Shown here one piece after another: positions 39,901-51,900 of a stretch of 64,000 nucleotides of DNA. The stretch is from Trileptium ribeirensis. Its lineage: Eukaryota > Nematoda > Enoplea > Enoplida > Thoracostomopsidae. Below the pieces are notes generated by a model, which worked only from the letters and a program-made list of their open reading frames with translations, was not told where the DNA came from and did no database searches. Numbering within the stretch: the stretch's first letter is position 1; each line of letters begins with the position of its first letter. Made by a program: the position numbers and the translations under genes. The DNA is taken from the NCBI GenBank assembly GCA_030248225.1, contig JASANE010021268.1, forward strand, positions 1 to 64,000. Direction: 5' to 3'.

Positions 39901-42900
39901 AAAACTACAGGTTTTTTTACGTAAGGTGACAAAAAAACATCTTAATCCATATATTCAATGTAGAGTTATAGTCAATATTCGAAAAAACCCGATATTGCGA
40001 TGTTGACATTTTCCGCCTGTCTCAACTCTTGGTGAGCCGCTTTTAAAGATAGCGGCTCGAAAATTATTCCATTCGATTTCGTGTCAAAAGTTGTCCCAAT
40101 TAGGGTAGACGATTTTAAGCGCAGTTTTAGGTGTTAAAATCTAAAAAAGATACCTATTACACATTTTTAGCAGATTAAAAGCCAAGCCGAGAATAGTAGA
40201 AAGTAATCAAGCAAAGCTGAAATGGAGCAACACTGATCTGGAAGAGATCTCTTTTGAGGGTGTGAGATGATTGGAGGTCCAAAGACTGTGAGGACGCAGG
40301 TGAAGATGGTGGTCGCATTCCTTGAATTCTACTCAAATAGGACAGGGCCAAAACACTCTACTGGAAGCTCAGAAATTGATTTTCTTAGTCGACATTCAAG
40401 CTTCCATTTAGAGGTTGTCGTGCATCATAAATAGAAACTTTAACTTGAGGTCGCAAAAGTTATGTACATAAAATCCTACGCCTTTATACATTCAAATGAT
40501 CTTTATTCTTGATGATGATTCATTTCTACCCCCGGATGACATGTCAGGGCCATGCCCTTTCAACTTTTCACCTTGGTTGTCTGGCTAGCTATCAAGTTTG
40601 GGTCAGTATTTCCGTCGCGCATATTGCTGCCGGCTACTAAACATGTTCAATTTTGATTTATTAGATAGAAAACTATATTCCGAGGTCTGTAGGTCATCGG
40701 GGCGTAAAATACCATAAAACATTGGTATTTTGGCCTCTCCTGTACTTTGAGCGGGGGTCTTATAAATGCATTATCTTTTGTGATGCCTATCGAAACGTGA
40801 TTTGTTTTTTTTTGTTGTATTTCAGTACTTTCCTACTGAAATTCTACCAGGACGCGCTTCACTTTTCTCAGGAATTTATCATGAACGGTTGGAATAACAG
40901 CGCTAATTTTAAGCTTGTTAATACAGTTTCTCATGAAAACCAATAATTGGTGATGTCATCTGGGGTGTTTGTGGTCCAACCAAGGAGGAAGTCAAATTTT
41001 ACCTAAAGCAGGACCTGTGGAGAACCACCGAAATTGTAGGGAACTCCAAAATATTGGGGCTGCACTATCCCTCCGTGGCCATGACAGGTATTTGCGTTGT
41101 ATTGTACGTCCATAATGCCTTATCGTTATCGTGGCGGGGGATGCCTTGTAAGCCGACCTGGTTCTCGAAAGTTCGTGCTGGTTCCGGTAATTTTTATGAA
41201 ATTATATGTATGGAATTGCCTCTCACGTTTTATTTGTTGATTTATTATCATAATTTGTTGGGACTAAAATACGTAACCTATTAGTTTTTGTAACATTCAC
41301 CAATTTTAGTTTTATCGAAGGCCAGTTTGCCGTATAATATCATAAAATTTATCTCAAAATAGCAAAATTTGTAACTTGTTATTATTTAATTTTGAAATCT
41401 TGCCATCTGATATTCATCGATATACAATATTCTAACCCATCACATCATTGCAAAAAGCTTCTCTAGTAGACTTTGCGCAACAACGTCTGCTAAACGACTC
41501 TCAGTAATAATATTTTATTACTAGTTTCCCTGGTTTTGCATACTGGGAGGAAACTGTACCAACAGTACGCGCCACAATGGACCGTCGCATTTCGAGCGAG
41601 TCTCGAGCATTGGCTAGCTCGAGATTTCGAAACTATTTATAAACTCTATTTTTAGAACAGATTTATTTCCAGCGAGTCGCGAGTGGGTCATTTTTGGCGG
41701 GTACTGTATGGTTCGCAGAAATATGATGTAAGCAATAGCCAAAACGTAATGTGTCGTTTATAGAACATTACGCAGCCTAAATTAATATTTTATACAACGA
41801 AGTTTGTGTACGATTGTTTTGCGTGGATCGCATTGAAAATAATGTAATCATAAAAACAAAGTATTCATTCGTTCATATAGCTATCTCCTCCATACTCCCA
41901 TAATCACAATAAATACTAATCTCGGAGCTTGTGACCTTTGGTGGGCTCTCCAAATTGGTGGTGTGCGCCCTGGAATTTTCAAGTGCCTCCTGGCAAAAAC
42001 CGAGTAACCCCTAGTTCGTGTCCCCTCGCAAAATTTCTTGCTTCCCCGAATCATCGCCTGTTCGCAATTTTTTTGTTTCCAATCGGTCCAAAGTACATAA
42101 AATTTGATCAAAATTCGTACTAAAATTTCGTTTTGAAGCCAAAAATTTCATAAATTTTCTCAAAATTTGCTTCAAAATCGCTTTTCTCTCCATCACAAAT
42201 GTTTTGGCTGTGTTTCCAACTCGAATTTTAAGCTTTTTTAGCAACATTCCCCGTTCTGGCAACAAGTTCGGGCGCATTTTGCCGGTTCATGCCTCCTCGC
42301 AAAATTTTCAACGAATGGAGAGCCCAGCTTTGTACTGTAGTAGCAGTAGCTGACCGCATGACCCTTCCGGTAACCTTGGGAGAGTAAATTGGTTAGTAGA
42401 TTCTGGTTTTAGGAACTCATTCCACTCATCCTATCCGTAACGCTGCTGCATCCCGACAAGCGCCAACGAGATGCGCTTTTGAACATGATGTTCAATTTAA
42501 TCAAAAAGCCGACCGCCGAGCAAAGGTTTGTTTTTACATACCATGGTGTTTTTTTGTAAAACAATAATTCCATTGTCTGTAAACGATAAAATTTTTGACT
42601 CGACCTATATAGGGTATCGGAAGACCATCGTAAAAAATTATAGCTATGTGGGGTATCGGATGAGCGTCGTAGAAAATTCTAGCAATATAGGATATCGGAG
42701 GAGCGTCGTGGAAAATTCTAGATATATAGGGTATCGGAGGAGCGTCGTGGAAATTTCTAGCTATATAGGATATCTGACGAGCGCCGTGGAAAATTCTAGC
42801 TATATGGAGTATCGGAGGAGCGTCGTAGAAAATTCTAGCTATATAGGGTATCGCAGGAGTGTCGGGGAAAATTCTAGCTATATAGGATATCGGAGGAGCG

Positions 42901-45900
42901 TCGTGGAAAATTCTAGCTATATAGGGTATCGCAGGAGCGTCGGGGAAAATTCTAGCTATATAGGGTATCGGAGGAGCGTCGTGGAAAACTCTAGCTATTA
43001 TATCGAAGGAGCGTCGTGGAAAATTGGAGCTATATTGGGTATTGGAGGAGCGTCAGGGAAAATTCGAGCTATATAGGGTATCGGATCAGCGTCGTGCAGA
43101 ATTCTAGCTATATAGGGTATCAGAGGAGCGGCGGGAAAATTCGAGCTATATAGGGTATCACAGGAGCGTCGTGGAAAATTCTAGCTATATATGGTATCGG
43201 AGGAGCGTCGTGGAAAGCTCTAGCTATTATATCGAAGGAGCGTCGTGGAAAATTGGAGCTATATTGGGTATTGGAGGAGCGTCAGGGAAAATTCGAGCTG
43301 TATAGGGTATCGGATCAGCGTCGTGCAGAATTCTAGCTATATAGGGTATCAGAGGAGCGGCGGGAAAATTCGAGCTACAAAGGGTATCGGAGGATCGTCG
43401 TGGAAAATTCTAGCTATATAGGGTATCGGAGGAGCGGCGGAATAATTCGAGCTACAAAGGGTATCGGAAAATCGTCGTGGAAAATTCGAGCTATATGGGG
43501 TATCGGAGGAGCGGCGGGAATAATTCGAGCTACAAAGGGTATCGGAGAATCGTCGTGGAAAATTCGAGCTATATAGGGTGTCGCAGGAGCGTCGGGGAAA
43601 ATTATAGTTGTATAGGATATCGGAGGAGTGTCGAGCAGAATCCTAGCTATATAGGGTATCGGAGGAGCGTCGTGGAAAACCCTAGCTATATAGGGTATCA
43701 GATCAACGTCGTGCAGAATTCTAGCTATATAGGGTATCAGAGGATCGGCGGGAAAAATTCAAGCTACAAAGGGTATCGGAGGAGCATCGTGGAAAATGCG
43801 AGCTATATAGGGTATGGGAGGAGCGTCGGGGGAAATTCTAGCTATATCGGGCATCGAAGGAACGGCAGGAAAAATTAGAGTTACAAAAGCTATCGGAGTA
43901 TCGTCGTGGAAAATTCGAGCTATCTAAGCTATCGGAGGAGCTTCGTGGAAAATTTGAGCTATATAGGATATCGGAGGAGCGTCGTGCAGAATTCTAGCTA
44001 TATAGGGTATCGGAGCAGCGTCGTTTAAAATTCGAGCTATATATGTATCGGAGGAGTGTCGTGGAAAATTCCAGCTATATAGCGTATCGGAGGAGCATCG
44101 TGAATTTTCTCCACCGTCGATTTTTTGCGGATGTGGATGTCCCCAGCATCATATAGGGCAAATTTGTTCGCCAACCCACACCCGATGATTTCCTGGGTAG
44201 GGGGGGGGGGCAAAATGACCTCACTATCATTTCATGAGCGGCACTTTATCTGTCCACGATTTCATGGGTGTTCCTGAATTCGTTGTTAGGTTGGATAATT
44301 AAAATCTACAAATGTTTTTTTAAAGTGTTGTTATAAACACTTCGTATGATCATATTGACGTATATACCCATTGGCTTGCTTTGAAGCAATCGTGTTTCTT
44401 TATCTTCAAAAAATTTTACGATATTTCGGTAAGTAGTATTCCCATGAAATACTTTGTCTGTTTTTAGCATTATTAATTTTATTTTTGGTCCGTAAAATTT
44501 AAAATTTGTTTTTCTTTTGTTTCTAGGCAAGTAATTCTAACCGGTTGTGTTGCATTCGCTAGAGCGGCTGGCTCGATGAAAGTCGAAACCGAATTACTGC
44601 CACAATGCTGGGAACAGGTTAGCGTTCGTTGTTCTAGGAAGCATTGGACATTACTGTCTAATGTAAATTTGTTTCAATATTTTTTGCCTATTTATCAAAT
44701 TTAAAAACTTTGGCGAGCAGTTTTCAAAAACCAGCTATTGAACACGGGTTGTCCAACAGCTAACTCTCGGTCAAACGAAGAACGGTCACTAACGGCGAGG
44801 TTCTTAACAAAAATTTTTTATTTGCAATTTTTGTTGCGAACTCAAACGAAGAACGATCAATAACGGCGAGGTTATTAACAAAAACTTTTTATTTGCAATT
44901 TTTGTTGCGAACTCAAACGAAGAACGGTCACTAAAGGCGAGGTTATTAACAAAAAATTTTTATTTACAATTTTTGTTGCGAACTCAAACGACGAACGGTC
45001 ACCAACGGCGAGGTTATTAACAAAAAATTTTTATTTACAATTTTTGTTGCGAACTCAAACGAAGAACGGTCACTAACGGCGAGGTTATATACAAAAATTT
45101 TTCATTTGCAATTTTTGTTGCCAATTCTTGAAAATCTCGAAGACTACCTTCACATGTCCAAAACTCGAAAAAATGAAGTTGGTCTCATATAAGATGATTC
45201 GACGCGCTGAATTCATTGTACTGATTTGTTTTGGACTCTGAGGATCCGCTAATGATATATATGGGTCAGGGCAGCTTCCGAGGCACCACTATAATTCGAC
45301 CTTCAGAGGTGCAACACTTATAAGAATGAAGTTATTTTCATATAAGGTAACTTGAGACGCTGAGTCAATTGAAGTGGTTAATTTTCGTCTCAAACGTTAA
45401 GGTAAGGAGTTACATTAGTCATTTACCCTCATAAGGCCACCACTCCGAATATGATCGTCAGCTGTCAAAAAATCGAAAAATGATATTTAGTCTCATATAG
45501 GGTAATTTCCTTCTTAACGTGTCGCCACGTCTACCCGACTAGTTTTTTTTATAAATGTAGAAATTCAGCGTTCATTTTAGTGGTATTGTGCGAATAATGT
45601 TAAAGTTTCCAGTTATTTCTTCTCATAAATTACAAACTGTTTAAACACTCTTGCCTCCGGGTATTTATCTTTAAAGCCATTTTGTGTAATAATTTTTTGA
45701 TTTCGCGCTTTCAAAAGCATTTCAACACCCAGTTTCTGAGAATGGTGTTTTTCTTGTGGTTGAAAAACCCTTTCAGCTTTATGTTCATTCAAAAATGTCG
45801 CAGGATATTGTTCCACAAATCTTCCAGCATATTACGGCAACAACTCAGATACTAAGATCGAATTAGCTCAGCTGAGCAACCGTGAGGTAATATTTAAATC

Positions 45901-48900
45901 GGCGGCCCATGCCACCTTTAGGAGCCGGACGTTATAACGTTCGGAAAATGACTTAGTCTGTAGGGTTCACGTGGCGACAGCTCAAGCTTAGTATAAGGGG
46001 CATATATGGACCTTGGCTTTGTATGCCGAGAATGGCATAGCGTGCATTTCGCTTCCGTCCCTAAAAGTAACATTGACCGGAACCCATTTAAACCGGTACT
46101 GGAGATGTCACTGGAATTTCTCAACCACCAGAAACATTCTTGTCGTTGGAACTGTTAACGAGGCCTGTTTCAGTTATTTATTCTGGTGAACGGTGCGATC
46201 AGAAGTATTTATTAAACATCGTGATGAGTGAGTTTATTGTAACAAATATTGCGGTTTCGCGAATAACACAAACGATTTGGGTGTTACGTCAATACGGCGA
46301 ACACACTGTAAATTTTTGTAGTACTGTTATTATATTTTTGTATTTATATTTTAAATCTTTTTTAGATTAATCATAAGTACGCTGAACGACGATTGCTGGT
46401 TGCTGAAACGTGTGGTGCACTTGCTCGCTATTTGCATGTAAGTTTGATTTGTGGGTGACTAATTTAGTAGAATTCGATCGAACACGAACAATGAAGACGT
46501 TGATGGATGGTGGTTAGTTTAATTGCTCGGTTGAAGCGATTATATCATTGCCGCCTTTTTATAAAGCTGTTCAATAGTACCGACATGGCTCAAGAGGTAG
46601 TATTGACAGTAGTCGAGAAGAGGATAAAGAGGGCGAACATTAATTGCGGCTCGCGCAGCTCTTTTCTGGCTTTCATAATAGAAGAAAGAATACACCTATA
46701 TATTTGGTCAAGTGTATCCATATAGGCGATCTTCCCCTCCTAAAACACGACCTCTTCACTGATCGATTTCCGACCTGACCGGCAGCGAAAAATACAGTGG
46801 ACTATCGAAATTTAATAATAACAAGTGATTTGGGTTATCCAACAAGCGTCAAAACAGACGTGTACTCCATCGGATTGAGGAAATAAGTACATCACCGTAG
46901 CCGAGATGGAGACTTTATTTAAATTGTCCCCTACGTAACGACCAATAAGCCAAAACTAAGACTGGTAAAAACAGCAGTTTGATCGGCCATCAGAATGTAT
47001 TAAATTTAAGTACAATGTGATTTTTCATTGTCAGAATAATTAGTGTTATAAAAACATAATGTTTGTTGATTGGTGTGTGTAAAAATTCATTATGAAACTG
47101 AAATAAGGCAGGTAGTAGATACTTTATGCTAAGGAGCGACTTTCTGATGCCGTGAAATCATTAAAATGGCTTTCTTCTGCAAACTCCTTAAATATTATTA
47201 CTACGGCGCCATGGCATGATGGCTTTCCCAGTCCGGACCTAGTGTGAACTGAATCCACCTTGGGTGATTTTCCCAGTTTAACTGGGTCCGACCGGACACT
47301 GTAACCGTCAGAGAAACGTCAAATATGTTTAACCTAAACTGTTGATTGCAATAATAGATATCTCTGAGAAGGGAAAATTTTAGTTACATTTATAGCATCG
47401 CAGGAAAAATTATATTTTTTATCTAAACTGGGACAAATTAGCTTATTATTAGCCACAAAGAGAAAAAATTGGTGACATTTTTACCGTGTAGGAAAGCACT
47501 TAGAAGCCAAGATTTATACGCGGGTTATGGAAAGTGGGGAATATTGGGTTAAGTCACAGGGATACCTGGTCCCACCTTCACTTGGTGAAGCCAGGTTATA
47601 TTGTTATTATGAATTTTGTACGTCGCTAATCCTGGTTTGCGATGTTTGTAGGATAAGCTAGCCAATTATTTGTGATTGTTTCTAGATGTTCACATTACGA
47701 ACAATCCTGAACTGTTTGGTGCAGGTGTTATTTTGTCTGCCTGCAGCTATCAAGTTGCTCATAACATTGATTGTCCCATAGTATACCGATAAGCTTTAAT
47801 AAATTTTACAGCCCAACGTAATCAGCTCGCTGGTTCTGTCGATGTTGAATCAAGTTTGTCTCGAAGATAAAACGGAAAGCGTTCGTGAGGCTGCCGTTCG
47901 TAGCCTAGCTGTCGCATCTGTCTACATTGAAGATGCTGATAAATTCCAACAGGTAAGTGAGAACCACTTGAATCGGGCCCAAAATTTCGATATTGCATCA
48001 AGTTTGCCTCGAACATAAGACTGAAAGCGTTCGCGAGGCTGCCGTTCGTAGCCTAGCTGTCTCGTGTGTCTACATTGAAGATGCTGATAAATTCCAACAG
48101 GTAAGTGAGAACCACTTGAATCGGGCCCAAAATTTCGATATTGCTTCAAGTTTGCCTCGAACATAAGACTGAAAGCGTTCGTGAGGCTGCCGTTCGTAGC
48201 CTAGCTGTATCGTGTGTCTACATTGAAGATGCTGATAAATTCCAACAGGTAACTGGGAACCACGTGAATCGGGCGCAAAATTTCGATATTGCATCAAGTT
48301 TGCCTCGAACATAAAACTGAAAGCGTTCGTGAGGCTGCCGTTCGTACCCTAGCTGTCGCGTGTGGTGTCTACATTGAAGATGCTGATAAATTCCAACAGA
48401 TACGTGGGCACCACGCAAACCGAGCGCAGAATCATAGGCAACTCAACGGTATGCTACAGTTATCAAGTAGAACCATTATTTACAGAGCAAAATTATTACT
48501 GGTTCGAAACATTATTCTAATGAGATCGATAAATATAATTATACCAAACTAACAAACGTTGTTTAGTTCAGGATACAATTAAAGTTGCTTAAAATTTAAC
48601 GCTATTCAGGCGTTAAAGGTTCAACAAAAATTTTTTAGTTTACTTTAAAAATACAAAAGTTATTTGGAAAAGCTAAAGCGTGGCGTAGCTTCTCACGGAA
48701 TAACTCAATTTTATTGTTAATTGCAAGGCAGGCAAGACGTTTGAAACGGCATTTTGCTTATTATCTGATGATATGGAAAGTTTTATTCTTAATCACATTA
48801 TGTTATTTATAATTTTCCGATATCCGATTTGACCCAGAAAATGCTACTCGACGCTGACGAACAAGTGTCAGGTGCTGCTAGACAGAAGCTACTGCCCAGC

Positions 48901-51900
48901 TTTGCGCATTGGTCGCTTGAAATTGGGCGTTTCTACGACGAAGTGGTGGAATTGTTTGTTGCTAAAATTTATCAAATTCTTCAGGTTAGTGTGTCCCATT
49001 TCGTACTATTATAATATTTGAAAAGATTTATCCGAAGGTTTTGTTATTGCTAAATTTTGGCATAGTATTAAGTACAGTCACGGACAAAAATAGGTGCTTG
49101 AAAGCGAACGCTAGCGAACGCAAGCGCAAATTAACGTTCTAACGTTTGTCTATAAAAGTTGTTGCGTTCGTTTGTTGTGCATTTATTTCTGTTCGTGACT
49201 AGTTTTACCCCAAAAGTCCATGGTGATCTTCCCCCTCAAGGTTCATCATGGATTTACTAGATGATTCTTTGACAAGCTGGGTCCTTCAGTTTTTGGGATG
49301 AGTACAGTCTCGTAATATATTTTATAGAATTTGTTACCGTCATTTCAGTTATTGATTCGTATCTCACAAAATAATCAAAATTAGTTATTACGTTTTTACC
49401 AGAGCGTTTGCATTATTTCATCGTTACTATTTTTGCCTTTTTTTCAGAAAAGCGGGGTTTCACAGTCGGCAAACGAAAGCCTACTTAGTACTTACTTCAA
49501 CTGTCTTATTACTCTCGCCGCGCAGCTATACTGGTCGGTGCTATCAACCGGGCTCTATACAAGCCGTGTGACAAGTGTGATCGATGACAGTAACGGGTTA
49601 CCCGAGATTGAAGGTAAGCTTATTTTTCGTTGGCAGAACAATTGTTATTAATCATTTATTTGTGGTAACTAACAAAGGTAACTTTCGAATATTGTTATTA
49701 TAAAACACGATGACACAAAATAGTAATTATTATTCTTATTTGATGTAAATACAGTCACCGACAATAATAAGTGTATAAAAACGAACGCGAAATGTTTATT
49801 AACGTAAACGCAACAGAACGTTAGAACGAAATTGAAGCGGGGACCATAAAGGAATGTAACTGCCAGAAAACGTCACATATGTGTATTTTAACGACTGCAA
49901 TTATGGATGCCTACGAAGGGAAATATGGATTTTGGCCCATGTCATGTTTAGAGACCGGACGTTATAACGTTATAAAAATAGTTTGGTGTGATGGTTCGAG
50001 GATGTGCCCTCAGGATTCTGGTTTAGACTTAGTATAAGGTTCACATGAAGATCTTAGCTAAGGTTTTGGATTAGCTTATCGCGACCGTCATAGAATTAGA
50101 TATTACTTCAAATTGCTTCCGATTTATGCGATTGTTAACCAAATTTTTAGCCAATCGATATCCGACTGACGTGGCTAATAGTCTTGAAAATATATGGATC
50201 CTATGTGGCGATCCGGTGCGGCTGCGAGCTTTAACAGTGCTTTACGATCGTCACGTCAACGAAGAATGGTATCAGACGTGGAATGCGTTGGATTATGTTG
50301 TCAAAAATACGTAAGTCGAGTTATTAATAATTGCAATTATTGCTGTTGTTGCTTAGGTTAATGCAGCAGCGGAGCAATAGCGTCTGTTTACTTGATGGCC
50401 CGATAAGTTCATGCCTGCCATAGACGCTTGTTGGGGTAAGGAATGTTCCATTGTTTTTGCAATGGAAAATAGTCAGTTTAATTTTTTTAATTTAGATGCA
50501 TGAGGAGTATTTTTAATAAAATTTTCTTTATGATTTGGGGTTCATTGAATGATATATATTTACTTCTAACGTATTTAATATAGGAAGCCGTGATGCGTAT
50601 AGCGCAAAAAAATGCCGCTTGAAATTTTAATTTTCCTTGAAAGTTGTGAGTTGTAAATTTTGGAAGTTTTCGTCTATTTTGAAATCTTTAAATTTAATAC
50701 ACGGTACTGCGCTTTTGAAATTAGCTAACAAAATAATAATTGCAATGATATTGCCTTTACTGTATCGCTGCCGTGTTATTAATGTCAGCTATTATTATTT
50801 TAATTTCAGGATGTCAAATGTTTTGAACTGCCTCGATCGGCTTAACGTTAGCGTTCTCAAAGTGCTACAAAAATCGATTCAATTCCTCAATTTAATTTGT
50901 CGCTTGTTTGGCCGACCGTGGACGTTGAACACATTGAAGCCGATGTTCCTGGCTCGATTGTCGGTTAATAAGGGTGAAACGAGCAGTAAGTGTACTAATT
51001 TTTATTCTTAGAATATTATTTATCTCATCCCGCTATAACAAAAGTTACATAAATGTGATAGATTCCGGGGCTTTCCGAGACTGCTTCAAAAGTGCGCGGG
51101 AGTATCGGACTGTGGGACTGGGCCTCCCATATCGAATTTCGAAGGCGAAGAGATAAATTCTATTTCCAGGATATTGGTGGACGTCCAGCTCAAGGTGGAC
51201 TGAGAAAGTTGGAACAATGTTGTAGATAAATGGTTCGCAGTTAATATATGCCAGAAATCGAGTGTCTGTCGCTCGGGACTCGTTGGAAAGCAACTAGCCT
51301 CAAAATAGAATAATAATAGTAACTCGCAAGTAAAGGTGAAACGGGGCGAGTGTGGTTTCATTTTTATGTTATTTTGTTTAAGCACCTGTAACAGGCCGCG
51401 TTTGCTGCATCCTAAAACTTCTTCAATCTTACACACATTGATTGGAAACCCTAAATCTTCGTCGACCCTAAACTCGCCGAAAACAACTGATAACGCATCA
51501 AGTATTTGTGCTGGTCTCTATATAATCAAACCATTGTATTCAGCTTACCGGAAAACCTCTATAGACAATTCTTCGCGAGCTATACACAATACTTAATCAA
51601 ACAACTGAAGAGAAACCATATTTTGGAAATAGGGTTTCATTGACCCTATACCTAAATCGGGTTAATCGACTCTAAACCCATTGAAAACTAAGGAAATATG
51701 CAACGTGGACACTGAATAACCCAATCATTGTATTCAGCCTTAATAAGTACCCATATATAGATCATTCTTGATGCCCTGTACGCAATACATAATCAAACAA
51801 AGGAAAAGGCACTACATTCTGAAAATCTGGTTTGTCGACCAAAAAGCCTTAAAACCTCAATAAAAGGTGTAATCAAGTAGTCAAGTTGAACTCTATATAG

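Noticed and set aside
41054..41284. 76-codon frame in intron 12 as a separate gene
   Set aside because: No recognisable motif, splice context or homology; lies in a region that RELCH skips without a gap in its protein.
42528..43878. Tyr/Ser/Arg-rich frames of 182 and 133 codons as genes
   Set aside because: They are produced by the 39-bp minisatellite; neither start has gene context, and the exon 13 frame does not enter them.
42600..45123. CRISPR-like array because of regular spacing
   Set aside because: Units are contiguous tandem repeats without unique spacers, in a eukaryotic intron.
47990..48400. Exon 16 copies 2-4 as working alternative exons
   Set aside because: No acceptor in the copies gives the phase required after exon 15, and read-through from exon 16 meets a stop in copy 2.
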